Made by a program: the position numbers and the translations under genes. The notes under the pieces were generated by a model that searched no databases, was not told the DNA's origin, and saw nothing but the letters and a program-made list of their open reading frames with translations. Source: Antitrichia curtipendula (lineage: Eukaryota > Streptophyta > Bryopsida > Hypnales > Leucodontaceae). Taken from it: a stretch of 64,000 nucleotides of DNA. This document shows, piece after piece, positions 10,197-22,650 of this stretch. The stretch lies in contig OX579636.1 in the NCBI GenBank assembly GCA_951230915.1, forward strand, positions 41,481,912-41,545,911, in the 5' to 3' direction. Numbering within the stretch: the stretch's first letter is position 1; each line of letters begins with the position of its first letter.

Positions 10197-12830
10197 GACC
10201 CTCCGTGGAATTCATGAGTTGGACAATATCTTGCACACCTGAAACACTGCCATTGACTTGTGACACATTCAAACTATAAATCACTGTCCATATGACTGAC
10301 AGACAAGCAGTCCGATAAAAGAGCTTACAATGTAATCCAAACTTTACTTAGTAATAAAACTACAAATGTCTGGCATGCTCTATAGAGACATTTAGGTTAC
10401 AGAACAAATTGAGACACATTCCACTAACCCAACGGTGTTCCAGTGAAATGGAAAGCTGTAAACGGCTAATCATAGGGAAAGTCTCGTGCATCTGCAAACC
10501 AAGTCAAAAGCTATTTACAGAGGGCGCCGGGACCGGTAATCCGAACTACTATCCATCGAGCATGTATCAACATCGTATCTACACACCAAGCCATTGCAGA
10601 AACAAGGGATCGACACTGTAAGCACTGGACTTCAAGGAATCAGATTGTTGGCCTTCATCTTGTCCAGAACCTCCTTGAAGCACTGCTCCGTGTTGCGCCA
10701 GCCCAGAAACCCAAGCGCCTTGCTCTTGTTCATGCTGGCCACGCTCTCCGCTACCTGGCGCAACATTAAATCCGCAAACCACCAGTGGCCAACCTCGGCC
10801 AGCTTCACGGGCTCAAGCTTGTACTCCTTCACCACCTGATCCCACACATCTTCTTTCCCTTTCATCACCTCCACCAATGGCGTTCCAAGATCACGATACT
10901 CCGGCACCTCTATGCCAAACCTGTCCCCCACGAAGGCGTGGTCAGTGTAGTTTCTTTTCGTTTCCGGTTCGTGTGTGCCAAGGAAAACGGAAACGAAAAC
11001 GAAAACGAAAGAAGAAAAGAGAATCAAACCTTTCTCCCAAGAGCTTCCAAAGAGTCTTCCACTTGAACACATCGCCGTTGATGCTGTTCAGCGCTTGGTT
11101 CTTGGCCGCCGGATCCACGCACGCCCAAATCTCTTGCTCGGCGATGAGCTCCGCGTCGGACGCATCGAACAAACGTTCGTATGTGAACTCGTTCCCGGGA
11201 AACATGAACGGCTTCCCCTCCTGTCGACAAAGGAGCGCATACACCGCCACCGTCCCGACGATGTTCATCAAATTACCGGCCGCGAAGCCGAAAATGACAT
11301 TGGGCCGGTGAATGGAATACGTCAATCGCCCGTTCGATTTCTTCACCGCTTCGAACACAATGTCCTCCTGGTGATGGTAGAATTGATCGTGAGGAAGCCG
11401 CGGCATGTCTTCCGAAAACGGCGCCTCGCAGGGCTTGATCTTCCCTGCGAGCTCGAACGGGCCCTTGTACTGCTTCCCGCCCGTCTGCAGCACGATGTGC
11501 TGGAAATTCTCGTTCGGCAGCAGCGCATCCACGGGGTTTTGCAGCAGTCGGGAGTTCAATTCGATGTTCTCTTTCTCCGTCTTCCCTTGCACCCACGTCG
11601 TAAAGAACATGTGAGTCACGTCTTTCAAGGCCCCGAGCTTGGCTAAAGTGGCCTCCCTGTCGAGGAGATCCACTTGCATATATTCCGTCGAGGAAGGGAG
11701 CCAAGTCGGCCGAGGCCGACGCCCCACGCCGTACACTTTCCAAGGACCGCCTGGCGCCGAAGGCTTGGACAAAAGCTCCGCGAGGTAGTTCCCCACGATG
11801 CCCGTCACACCGAGAATGAGCGCCACCTTCGGCACTCCACTCGTCGAGGAGCCGTGCGCTTCCCCGTGATGAGCCCCATGATAAGCTTTCCCCTGCGATC
11901 AAATTCTCCACAAGAATCAATAAGACCAACCAATCTTAGCCCTAGTCGCTGCGAAATGAACCCCGAAAGAGAAATCAAACCGGATGAACTCTGAAGTACC
12001 CAATCACCAATAGAGAATCTCCGTAAATTCCATGCATCCCACATCCCACATTCTCCAGGCCTTCACTGTGGAATCCATATATAACATTCCACGAACTCCG
12101 AAACCCTACTAATGTAGATCAAAATTTCCTACATTCGAAACGGGATACATTGAAGAGGTGACCGAACCAACTGAAGGACGAGAGAGCTTACACCTGCACG
12201 CGGATCTAGTCGCCCAGTCTGCCACGGAAAGGGACCCATCGTCTTCACCCAGACAACACTCGCAAACACCCCGTACACACAATCGGAAACCACCCCTCCC
12301 TCGCAATCCAATACTCTCTCTGAATCCTCACTCCTAATTTGGGCTGGAAACTTGTGGAATTGGTGGCACAATCCGCGAATGTTCTGCTACTGCTGACGCT
12401 CGGTTGCCCACAACCAGTACACATTCCGAAGGAGTGATGGAACGTCTCCAGGAAGCGCTTGCCAAGTAAGTGACAAGTGTAGTGCTCCATGCAGGCCATG
12501 GGGTGATAGGCCCCGGAATGATTGGTTTGCCCTGGTGGCATTTTTGAAAAAATTTCAAAAATTTTCAACTAAAAGTCAAATGTGAGAAATGGGGAGAGCA
12601 ATCGAAATTTTATTTTATTTTATTTTTGACAAAGTATGAATTTGTTATGAATTTTTGAAATGTACTACCCAATTGGTCCAAAAGAGTCTCTAGAGTCTAG
12701 ATAGCCTCCAAAGCCAACAAAAAGTGTATCCAAAATAGTCATCTTACCCATTTAAAGTGGTCTCAATATGAAGGCCTAAAAAAGTCACTTCATTTGATGA
12801 ATTTACACTCAAAAGGGTATATGTGAATTT
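10197..12830. repeat. PRISE-bearing duplicated segment, copy 1
   Basis: Near-identical to about 40459-43170 and 46949-49920, from gaccctccgt to gatgaatttac. It covers the whole PRISE gene with about 400 bases of 3' and 500 bases of 5' flank. Copy 1 lacks a segment of about 80 bases upstream of the gene that copies 2 and 3 share. Confidence 0.85.
10632..12239 (-). CDS. PRISE-family enone reductase (progesterone 5-beta-reductase/iridoid synthase-like), copy 1
   Basis: NADPH-dependent short-chain reductase of the PRISE family, which reduces activated C=C bonds of enones (steroid, iridoid or small enone substrates). The proposed exons on the minus strand are 12192-12239, 11030-11892 and 10632-10920, giving 399 residues, normal for the family. 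Visible features are GVTGIVG (about 44-50) for NADPH, a GRRPRP segment, catalytic Lys in QTGGKQY (about 156) and catalytic Tyr in QFYHHQED (about 188). The Lys-Tyr spacing of 32 is the same as in the Digitalis enzyme (K147/Y179). The C-terminal WWFAD and NKSKALGFLGWRN blocks are typical. Intron 1 (299 bp) ends cgcag; intron 2 (109 bp) is AG|GTTTGA...GACAG|G. The apparent frameshift near 10.98 kb lies inside intron 2, so the gene is intact. In vivo substrate unknown. Confidence 0.88.
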
Positions 12831-12904
12831 AATTCGGGTATATATGAAAATATATATTACGGATATGTATGAAAGAAAAAATTATTCAAAATTTCAGATG
12901 GTCA
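12240..12904. other. 5' flank of PRISE copy 1 and start of type-B upstream block
   Basis: The promoter side of PRISE copy 1 runs leftward from here. The minus-strand frame stays open upstream of the ATG (12240-12371), so a longer N-terminus is possible, but aagatgg is a good start context. From about 12.66 kb the DNA matches the type-B upstream region. Confidence 0.5.
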
Positions 12905-12929
12905 CACTACAACAAAGCCTGCATTTTAT

Positions 12930-13610
12930 GACTGCAAAAATATGACTAGGGATGACTGGCGACTGCTCGCAGTCATATTTTAGGAGGCCAACATTTTGGA
13001 AAAAAATATGACTGCAAATATGACTGCCACTCATATTTTAGCCTTGTACTTCATGGGCGTATAGTATACGTCCATTGGGAACAACTAAGTACTTTATAGG
13101 GAACAATAGGGAACATATTCAGGGAACGTCTAGTCATATTATGTAATCATATTTTTGTGTCAATCATATTTTATAGTCATATATATTTGGTAGTGACATT
13201 TTCTTGTTTTCGGTAGTCCAAGGAAAACTTGGGCGGGGAACATGTTTGAAGAGCACCTAGTCATATTTTTGCTTGAGTCATATTTTATAGTTATATTTTT
13301 TGAGGAGTCATATTTTGTAGTCACATTTTTTTTCATAGTCATTTTTTTTTCTTTTTGAGCAAGGAACATGTTTGAAGAGCAATCAACCATATTTTTGCTT
13401 GAGTTACATGTTGTAGTCATATTTTGGGGGGAGTCATATTTTGCAGTCACATTTTTTTAATAGTCATTTTATCTCCTTTTGGGGCAACTGATGGAAAATT
13501 TGGACAAGGAACATATTTGGAGAGCACCTAGTCATATTTTTGCTCTAGTCATATTTGAGGGGGGAGTCATTTTTTTTACTTTTTGAATAGTCCAAGGAAA
13601 ATGGGGTCAA
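12930..13610. repeat. Left subterminal repeat field of the CACTA element
   Basis: More than fifteen copies of gtcatattt or its complement aaatatgac, in both orientations. Between them lie repeated longer blocks (gaacatgtttgaagagca appears twice). Confidence 0.8.
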
Positions 13611-14787
13611 TCTAAGATGACCTTCTAGTATTTTGGTTGTAGATTTCATTCCTTAGGGTGTAGGCATAACTTTATTTCATGCCTATTAAAAATTTGTTGT
13701 TGTTGTATGTTGTGCCTATTATAGAATTTGTGTTCAAATATTTGGAGTGGCATATGTTTATATTTTAATTAATAAATTTAAATTTCTCATAGGGGTTGCA
13801 AAGGAAGTAGAGAAAAGTGAAACAATTAACAACATGAGACAATAGATGGATTCATTCCTAGCCCATTTTGTTGGAAAGCATAGGAAAAGGATCTCAAAAT
13901 GCATATTAAATATGTTTTGGTTCTTTATGGCAAAAAAATTTCAAGTTGAAATATATATTTGGTGACAAAGATAATCTTATAAAATATTGGTTCAAATATA
14001 GAGATTGTTGATTTCTTTAATGAGAGAGAAGGAGTATTGTTTAACAAATAATTTAAGCCATGAGGACATGAATCCACATCTAGTTTGTACATTAACAAAT
14101 TGGTTGCACTAGCAAATTAACTAATTATGTTGATTGATTATACATGGTGGCTTATACAAATTAAAAGCTAATTATATTGGTTGATACAAAGTGAAATCTA
14201 ATGCAATTAATTAGTGATGTAGATTAAAGATTGTGGGGTTTAGAAAAAATACTTGAAGCTTGAATAAAATCTAATTTAAGGAGAGAAAAAAGAGTATAAG
14301 AAAAATTCATACTTGAGTATTCATAAAGCAAGAGCAAGTGAGGAATGCCATTTGTATTTAAAGTCTAAGAGTTTGAAGTAGAAGTAGAAGTTCCAAGTTG
14401 CTACTTAAAGCTTTGGGTTGTTGGGCATAGTTAGAGACTAAGTTAACCCCTTTATAGAGTTTTGACTTTGTTTTAAACAAATATTGTTGATTGTAATATG
14501 CATAGTTGACCAAAAGAAATTTTAAGGTCTTCAATAGATACATATTTCGCACTTATAAGGATTATGTCATTACAATTGTTTGACTTCTAGAATTAAAAAA
14601 ATTTAATTAGTAGTAATTGAAATCAAAGATTGCAATTCTAAAATAATCCAAAAAAAGAGAAGAAATAAAAATATATATAATTTTTTTAGAAAAAGTCAAA
14701 AGAGAGAAGTAGAAAGAAATATGTTGAAAAAAAAAAATTTGATCATGGATAGAATTTATACACCTTATTGTAAAAATTGTTATTTAA
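13611..14787. other. CACTA interior, AT-rich
   Basis: Low-complexity AT-rich DNA with no gene seen. Confidence 0.5.
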
Positions 14788-15716
14788 CCCCTAAAGGATC
14801 AAACACCATTTTTTGACAACTTAGCAACTTTAGGCAACTCACTACAACCGGAACTCTTTTCTTTTTTTCTTTGAAATTTTCACACAAAATGTGCCCAAGG
14901 AGTAGCTTTGAGGCCCAACAATTTTCATAACTATTGAGCATGTGATTAAAAAGTTATTGCATGATATGTCATTTTCATTGGGCAGCAGGTAGCCCGGGCA
15001 GTTGAAAAAACTTCTTTAAAAATCACTCAAAAAACAAATTAAAGTGTGAAATTGGTTCTTTAGATTTATATATACAAGTGAAGCTTTGAATCATTCCATA
15101 TTGATTAATGAAATGAAAGTTTTGAAGAGTTTTATTTTGAGGGTAGTTATGGAATCTCTATTCTAAAATAAACTTTGAAGTCCTTTATTTAGCTAAATTT
15201 CCAATATATTTGAAAAAATATAAAAACATTGGATGTAGATTTTTTATTTCAACATTTTTCAATTCCATTTTATTTCTACTCCCAATGTTTTCATTTTTCA
15301 ATTCCATATTTAATTTTGTAATAGTTTAATGTTTTGAACATTCTCTACCACTTTCTACTTACTACTTTTTTCCTATATGTTTTACAATTCCAAATAATCT
15401 GAAAACTTTCAGGCATGTAGCCAACTTGCCTTGAAGAATGAATCCAAAGAAGTACCACCATTTTAAACATTTTTTCATACAAATGTGACCTTGTGAAGTA
15501 CAACTGCCCAGATTTTTGTCAATTCAAACACTATTATCTTGCAATCTACATGGTAGAAATTTCTGAATTTTTTTTGACAACTTCTCAAACTAGTTTAATA
15601 CAAGATACTACAGTTACATTTTTCCAAATTTTTTTTTTTCTAAAATTTGGTACTTGTATTAGAAATAGCAGTTTTGAAGCAATTTTGGTGAAAACATAAT
15701 CTCTGACCTTTAGGGA
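14788..15716. mobile_element. TTAA-flanked element T2 nested in the CACTA element
   Basis: 929 bases between TTAA at 14784-14787 and 15717-15720. The ends are CCCCTAAAGGATC and, inward from the right, TCCCTAAAGGTC. Its right half, read in reverse, follows the left half of T1, T3 and T7 (ttttcaccaaaa, ttcaaaactg, atttctaatacaagtacc). Same family, inverted relative to T1. Non-coding. Confidence 0.82.
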
Positions 15717-17100
15717 TTAAGTTGTATACAAAGATACAAAAAACGCAACAAAAATGAATCAAGGTAGGCCTTATGATACAACCATAATATGCATGTTGAA
15801 AAATAGGGATGAGGTGGAAATGGATTCTGAGGCATGTCTTTGAATTTGGCACTTTGTTATTTTTTTTGGTAGAAACCGTAATTATATTAGAAATTAGAAG
15901 TTTAACTCAAACTTAAGAATTTATTAAAACCCAACTTTGAATTCAAAATCATTTAGGTAATTTTTAAAGGTTTTCAAGAATATATCACACTTTTAAAAAT
16001 GAATAAAAAAAATAAGTAAAATAGATTATAATGAAATCAGATAATCAAGAGCCTTAATTTTGGATTAAAAACATCAAAATTCATCTAATTCAAGCTAGAA
16101 AGGGACCTTACATTTAGGTGACATTCATAATGCAATCTTGAAAGCAAAAGTTAATTTAGACTTATAAGCTAGAAGAAAATGTTAGATAAAGTCTTGAAAA
16201 AAATATAAGAGATAGAACTTTATCTATCCATAATTTTTGCTAAAAATATCCCACATTTCCACTTTAAAGATTTTACTATTTTTGAATAGGCATGCAATAT
16301 TCTACAATTTAAGCTATCAAAAATTTGAAATTTTCAACTTGGATTTGAAAGACTAGAGCTTTGGCTTGTATTGGCCAAAATCATCCAAAACCACCTCAAA
16401 CTTCTAATTTTTATAGTTTTTGTCAGTTTTAATTAAAATGTGAACCACTTATGGTTTATCATTAGAAAAAATTTGTTCAATGATTAGAATGTCAATTGAA
16501 TAATACTTAAATATCCAACTTAAGACTTAGCTCAACAATAAAGAACATGATTGTGCATGCTTTATCTCAAGGATATAGTAAAAACACTCACACATGTTCT
16601 GTATAGAAGTTTGTTTATTTATTTGGAAGGTTCACAACAATGTCATATAAGCCACATTTTAGAGGGTCTCTGTAGGCCCTATATGAGTCACAAAATTATT
16701 CATATGAAGATTGAGGTTCACTATAGGCATGTGTATGCTTGTATTGCAATTAAAAGATGGAAGTTTGGATGTTCTTACAAGGATATACTTAGACTATAAA
16801 AGGATAATCCCTTGTTTTATTTCAAAGATGCACATAAATAGCACCTCTATTAAATACTTTCATTCCCACACTTTTTGTACACTTTTTTTTCTATAATTGT
16901 AGGTGTGTAAGGCCTTGCAGTTTTCCTTTAAGCATTTTGTGAAGTTGTAGTGTCAATATGTATTCACTTTGGATCAAATTTGATTATTAAAATAGCTTAG
17001 TTGCTTAGTATAGTCATATTTGGTCAGTTGTGTGACTATATCAAGTCACATGACTAGAACAAGTCATGTGCATGACTAAAACAAGTCACATAATTAGGAT
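15717..17100. other. CACTA interior, no gene seen
   Basis: AT-rich. Short frames such as 16551-16799 have no recognisable domain. Confidence 0.45.
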
Positions 17101-17150
17101 TTTGAAACCCTAGCCGCCACCAATTTAGGGTTTTGAAACCCTAGCCGTCG
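17101..17150 (+). promoter_or_regulatory. Paired telo-box motifs (aaaccctag)
   Basis: Two copies of gaaaccctagccg, 31 bases apart. The AAACCCTA telo-box is common in promoters and 5' UTRs of plant translation-related genes. Inside a CACTA element this could be a captured 5' UTR; no coding exon follows. Confidence 0.45.
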
Positions 17151-17194
17151 TTTTTTGTACCTCTCCTTCAAAGTGCAACATTTGATTATTTTTT

Positions 17195-17690
17195 TTTCTT
17201 TGCTTCTTGTTGTCTCCTAAGTTTTATTGCCTCTTAGCTCTTGTTTCTTACTACCTTTTAGCACTTGCTTTTTGTTGTCTCCTAAGTTTTGTTGCCTCTT
17301 AGTTCTTGTTTCTTGCTACCTTTTAGCACTTGCTTCTTGTTGTCTCCTAAGTTTTGTTGCCTCTTAGTTCTTGTTTCTTGCTACCTTTTAGCTCTTGCTT
17401 GATGTTGTCTCCTAAATTATGTTGCCTCTTAGAATCTTAGTTCTTGTTTCTTGCTACATTTAGTTTGCTTGTTGTTGTCTCCTAAGTTATGTTGCCTCTT
17501 AGAATCTTAGTTCTTGTTTCTTGCTACCTTTTAGCTCTTGCTTGTTGTTGTCTCCTAAGTTTTGTTGCCTCTTAAAATCTTAGTTCTTGTTTCTTGCTAC
17601 CTTTTAGCTCTTGCTTCTTGTTGTCTCCTAAATTTATTGTCTTTTAGTTCTTGTTTCTTGCTACCTTTTAATTCTTCCTTATTTTTGCTT
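17195..17690 (+). repeat. Tandem array, 65-73-bp unit, about seven copies
   Basis: The anchor tgtctcctaa recurs with its ends at 17220, 17285, 17350, 17415, 17485, 17558 and 17631, so the period is 65, 65, 65, 70, 73, 73. The unit includes gttgcctcttagttcttg and tttcttgctacc. It decays into T/C-rich sequence up to about 18.07 kb; the Leu/Phe/Cys-rich frames over it are artefacts. Confidence 0.85.
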
Positions 17691-18129
17691 CTTAATTCTT
17701 GCTTCTTGTTGCTTATTAGTTCATGCTTCTTATTGCCTCAAAGTTCTTGTTTTTTGCTACCTTTTAGCTTTTGCTTCTTTTTGTTTCTTAGTTCTTGTTT
17801 CTTTTTGTTTTTTAATTTTTATTTCTTGATGCTTCTTTGTTCATGTTTCTTGTTGTTTCTTGTTGTTTCTTAGTTTATACTCTTTGTTTGCTCTTGTTGC
17901 TTTTTGCTTCTTATTGCATCTTATTTTTTGCTTTTTCTTGTTATTTGTTGCATTTTGTTGCATCTTAATTTGTGCTTCTTGTTGTTTCTTGTTACATCTT
18001 AACTCTAGCTTCTTCTTACTTCTTGTTGCATCTTGTTGCATCTTACCTTTTAGCACTTGTTATCTTTTGCTTCTTGTTTCTTCTATCACTATTATTATTT
18101 TTTTTTCTTGTCTATTTGTAATTTCTAGA

Positions 18130-18940
18130 TAAATAATGGTTATGATGTCATTATTTCTTGTTACTTACTTGTAATTTCTAAAGATATAGTAGTTATGGTG
18201 TTATTCTTTCCTCTTTATTATTTTGAATTTTTAAAGATATAGTGGTTAACTAGCTATGACTTTTTTTTAAATCTTAAATTTATACTACATATTTTGTGTT
18301 GCCTTAAATCTTTGAAGGTTGACCTATATTGTTTATTCACTGAAAATTAACCTTATTGATTGTATATGTAGGCACCAAAAGCTGGGTAAAGTTATTGGAT
18401 GCTACTTACAACATTCGAAAAGCAACATCTTTACATCTTTGTAAGAAATATAGGTCCTATAAGTGTGTGGAAATATACATTTATAGAATGTCATTGTGAT
18501 ATATTTTGTATTAATGACTACTAAATGTCATTGAAAAGAGTCACATTCTTTATTGTATTTCTTTTTAGTGTAAGTGTCTTTTGTGTGTCTCAAAAATCGT
18601 ATATACTTGTTTTTAATTTGATAGAGTCTTTTGTTTAGTTGCTAAACCATGTTGGTGCATGATTGCAATGCGTCATGTTCATTTTGAATGTATGAAAAAT
18701 ATGATTGTAGTTCATGACATAAGCTATTTTATAAACCTAAGTCATTCCAATTACAAACTACACACAAATCTAATAAATGCAACTCTCACTAATATGAAAT
18801 TTCTTTTGCTTGAGTCATATTTCACAATATATCTTGGCCAAAATATGATTGGCTATTGTCACATAATACTCATAATTATACCAAAATGTAACTCTATATT
18901 TTTTTAAATATGACTACATTCAATCATTAAAGTATTAGTA
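18130..18940. other. CACTA interior, no gene seen
   Basis: AT-rich. An 82-codon frame at 18659-18907 has no recognisable feature. Confidence 0.4.
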
Positions 18941-19710
18941 ACACTCCATAGAAATTCCCACATTAACCAAAAATATGACTCACAACAGTCATATTTTACA
19001 TTTTTTTTAAATGACTCATGAGGGTTAGATTCCACATCAATAGAAAATCTGACTTATAAGAATCATTTTCTACATCAATAGAGAATATGACTCGTAAAAG
19101 TCATTTTATTACATCAACAATAAAATATGACTCATAAGAGTCATTTATCACATCAATAGAAAATATGATTCACAAAGTCATATTCCACATCAACCAAAAA
19201 TATGACTCACAAGAGTCATTTATCACATCGATAGAAAATATGACTCACAAAAGTTATATTCTACATCAACCAAAAATATGACTGTACAAAGTCATATGCC
19301 ATGTCAACCCAAATATGACTCATTGTAGTCATATTCCACGTCAGCCAAAAATATGACTACATAGAGTCATATGCCATATCAACCCAAATATAACTCACTG
19401 TAGTCATGTTCCACGTCAGCCAAAAATATGACTACATAGAGTCATATGCCACGTAGGATTTTTTTTCTTTGCTCGGGCAGCTCAAGAGAAAGTCAAAACT
19501 TCAAGGGTAGTCAACATATACGCCATGTTGGCAAAATATGGCGTATTATACTCTCAATCTAGATGACTACAAATATGACTCATTAAAAATATGACTAGTC
19601 GGTAATGACTAGACCTACTCATATCGTGCATCATCTACAGTGATTTTTGCGGAAGTCATATTTTGAGATTTTACGACTCATTGCAGTCATATTTTGCAGT
19701 TATAAAACAT
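18941..19710. repeat. Right subterminal repeat field of the CACTA element
   Basis: A regular array in which aaatatgactca or gagtcat alternates with cacatcaa or ccacgtcagcc spacers. A block of about 65 bases (ccacgtcagccaaaaatatg) is duplicated near 19336 and 19411. Confidence 0.8.
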
Positions 19711-20041
19711 CCATTTTATTGTAGTGTCAGAAGGATTATGTTGGCGGTAAAACCAACAAGAATCTAAAAATCTGATGGAAGTGGTCATCACAGACAGATT
19801 CTGCCGCTAGATGTCCTTCCCACCAATCAGAACAACACCCAAAATACTAAGCTTACCAACCATTCCCTTGGCAACGAATGCGAGGGTGACGGAGTCCAAG
19901 GGGGTGGCAGGTGGGTCAGCTCATGATGGAGTGAAAGCGTCAACAATGGAGCCCCTCGCGTAGAATATACAAAGCTTGCAGCTTAAGGACTGATGAAGAC
20001 CACGACCACTCTCGGAGAAGACGTCTTGCGAGCTTCACCAG

Positions 20042-20048
20042 TATAAAT
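20042..20048 (+). promoter_or_regulatory. TATA box of S gene copy 4 (type B)
   Basis: tataaat in the conserved context caccagtataaatctat. Confidence 0.6.
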
Positions 20049-20207
20049 CTATCGCTTGCGGTACCCAAATCTAATCACAGCAGTTCCGCATTCCTGCTCT
20101 GAGAGTCTGAGTTTTCTGGCCTTTGAGTGACACTGTTGTGGCGTTCTTGCTCATTCCACCCATCTTGCTGTACTGTCGATTGCAGCTTGTAGCGATTGTT
20201 GTTCGAG

Positions 20208-20399
20208 ATGGCAGTTCACCACACAGTATGTAGCAGCGCCATGGCCAAGCCGCGAAGGGCCGCGCCCAGGCGAGGTCAAGTGAAGGCCGCCATCGCTCGT
20301 AGCTTGCTGCAGTCGCTTTCCTCTGTAGTGCACGGGGCCCGCTCCACCGTGTCTAGCCAGTCCCTTCGGCGCTCGTTTTCGTGGAGCAGCAACAATTGA
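20208..20399 (+). CDS. Small Arg/Ser-rich protein, family S copy 4 (type B)
   Basis: 63 residues: MAVHHTVCSSAMAKPRRA, then APRRGQVKAAIARS, then LLQSLSSVVHGARS, with the tail ending RRSFSWSSNN. Frame intact. It carries a few unique changes (H to Q in the LLHS block, R to K after MA). It has been separated from its PRISE partner by the CACTA element, which lies upstream of its promoter block. Function unknown, as for the other copies. Confidence 0.65.
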   Translation: MAVHHTVCSSAMAKPRRAAPRRGQVKAAIARSLLQSLSSVVHGARSTVSSQSLRRSFSWSSNN

Positions 20400-21610
20400 G
20401 TGATGACGTGCTTCTCTGAAAGCTAATCGTTGACAAATGACAATGATGCTACCGCTGCTGGTGTCGAGTGCTCAGAATTGTAAATATCACAACTCTGCTT
20501 CTTCAATGGCTTCCCGATTGGTCGAGCGCTCGGCTATGGCCGAATGTGTAGCTTGAAGACCTTGGAAGCTGGCTTTCATCGGCAAGCATTGCTTCGGCAG
20601 GGGACCATCGAGATGTACAAGAGTTCCTGTTTGGAGTGTCCACTCAACTGCGTGGACGTGGCTTTGTGTCATGGCGTTGAATGAGCTGTGCGAATGTTAT
20701 TGTTATTTGCACGCCATGGTTGCATTGTTGCCGTAGAGAAAAGGAATCCGATTTCGGGACGCTTCAGTACAAAGCAGAGACCTGAGGACGAGTTATTTTG
20801 CGTAGTAGACAAACAGGAATCCAATGATAGAACCTGGAGGTATCTGGAGGAGGCCTCTAGATGCGCAAATGTTCCTGATCTGCACTGTGTGCGGTCAAAT
20901 TTTTGTCCCGTTGCAACCCTGATTGAATGAGAATTTGATTTCTCTATTGACTATTTTTTTTGTCTTGTCTCCCCTGAATTTGTTGCATTCACATCAAAAT
21001 TCTAGCAGTGAAATGAGTGTGCTTGCATCATTTTGCTTGCCGGTCACTTAATTTTAAGCTATAACTATTGTTTTCTATTGCTCACTGTGTTCTGTTTCGG
21101 TGTACTTGGGCTTGAATATGTATAATGTTTGCACGAAGTATCAATGCGTTTTGTAAAATCGCCACTATGTATTTCAGTCACAAATATGTTCGAATGTGTA
21201 AATCCACCCCTTAACACAGGTGATGAGCATACCATTTTACAACATCGAGAGTATATTTTGATTTTTTGTTTTGTGGAGGTAGACAATGTAGACTATAAAG
21301 CATAAAGCATGCTTTGTCATTGTGCGGTGCTGATGAGATGATTTGCTGAATCGTAGGAGTTGCAGAGCTTTCTGTCCGAGGGAGAACTGGTAATTGAGAG
21401 TAGGTCTTTGTTCGGGCTTGTCGCTTGAGTTCCTGAACAACCTGTTTCCTGAAACTTGAATCAAGGATGCTTCTGCTCTTTGTTAGGGTTACAAATTCAG
21501 CCAAAGTGGATCACATTTGTCATTCTACCCTCTCTCAAAGAAGAGATAAAATGTTTGAAATTGCCACATTTTCTCTTCTAGTTCACATTCGGCAGTCTGA
21601 ACTCTGAAGC
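20400..21610 (+). other. Downstream block of S gene copy 4
   Basis: The conserved downstream frame is present (start about 20691) with more substitutions than in the others. At about 21548, gataaaatgtttgaaattgcc is the empty counterpart of the TTAA element at 45445. Confidence 0.5.
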
Positions 21611-22293
21611 TTATTATAGGAGAGGGCTCAAAAATAGTTCGGGCATTAACAACCGTCCCTACATAAGCATCCAAAATAATGCACTGAGTTCTTTGTATGG
21701 ATCAAACTTTGTTTGGGCATAAACCACAGTCCTTTCCGGGTGCTTTTAAAACAGCCATGAGATGAAAATGGTGACGTCGAAAAGTAGTTCCAAATCATGA
21801 ATGAGTTCAAAAGTACCCTAAGCAATTCATAAATGCAAATCATAGTTTGTAGGAATAACATTTTGACGGTTTGACCTGAACTGTATAAAGATGGATTGTG
21901 GACGATTTCTGTGAAGTTAAAGAATAATTTAGAAGTTGTATACATTCAATACCTTGATGGGGCCTGAACTTTTTTAAACTATAAGGGTTGCATTTATAGT
22001 TTTCTAGTCGCCAGTTGAAAAAAATCTCATAAACAACTTCATTGAAAAGATTACATCCATTAAAAAAATATTAAAATTTTTATTATGAAGAGATGACCGT
22101 TGAGCCTCCATTCTCACAGCCCATCAAAAAGCTAAGTGGTAGGGAAATGAAGTTGCAATGTTTGTAGATTTTTTCAGTGTAATGCAATACAACTGTGATC
22201 AATTGAGATTAGGATTATACACATTGTTAGAATGTTTTTCATCAGGTGACATTCAATTCAGAACAGTTTAGATTGACCTCCCATCCTAGCAAG
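21611..22293. other. Gene-less stretch
   Basis: AT-rich. Duplication homology fades after about 21.6 kb. A 99-codon minus-strand frame (21646-21945) shows no domain. Confidence 0.4.
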
Positions 22294-22650
22294 ATGAGTG
22301 AAAGCAGTCACTTTGAAGAAGGCAATGAAGGAGATGGGGAGAGTTGGAGAAGAGGGAGGAGTTGGGGAAGTAGTCATTCAGACTTTGTTGAAGATTTAGA
22401 TGATTTTGGAGAGAAGAAAGAGGCTCAGCAATTTGCCTACGCAATGAGGGAAGAAGATGTGGATTGGTTCCATGAAATGGAAACATTTGAAAAGGAGGAT
22501 ACAAGAGGAGTTGTTTCTAAAGAGGGCCGCATGTTTCATGGAGAGCAATGTAAGGGAATTAGCAAGCATAGCAGACTACAAGAAGCGGTTGATTTCTTCA
22601 GGGATGAACCTAGCCTTGGACATATTGACGCTAATCCTGATCTTCATTAA
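22294..22650 (+). pseudogene. Acidic ORF of unknown function, possibly an accessory ORF of the pogo-type element
   Basis: 118 residues beginning MSESSHFEEGNEGDGES. It is rich in Glu/Asp/Gly/Ser with a DWFHEMETFEKED segment. The same frame continues past its TAA (22648-22650) for about 100 more codons, rich in Gln/Arg, suggesting one longer broken gene. A possible splice acceptor (catcag) lies just upstream. It sits 380 bases before the transposase remnant on the same strand. I do not recognise it; it could be a separate host gene fragment. Confidence 0.35.

Larger units (their letters stand above)
12905..19726. mobile_element. 6.8-kb non-autonomous CACTA (En/Spm) element
   Basis: Begins CACTACAACAAAGCC and ends ...TTTATTGTAGTG, an inverted terminus. 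It is flanked by the 3-base duplication TCA (12902-12904, 19727-19729). The uninterrupted site is present at about 43.23 kb (cagatggtcagaaggaatat) and at about 3.88 kb. Both ends carry many copies of a subterminal motif, AAATATGACT or its complement, as expected for CACTA elements whose TNPA-like protein binds subterminal repeats. No transposase frame is visible; the longest frames are AT-rich or simple-repeat products, so it is probably mobilised in trans. It hosts a nested TTAA element and a 65-73-bp tandem array. Confidence 0.9.

Noticed and set aside
10942..11072. Frameshift making PRISE copy 1 a pseudogene
   Set aside because: The shift lies entirely inside intron 2. The spliced frame is intact.
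17562..18132. Leu/Phe/Cys-rich frames (about 90-100 residues) as membrane proteins
   Set aside because: Products of the T/C-rich tandem array inside the CACTA element.
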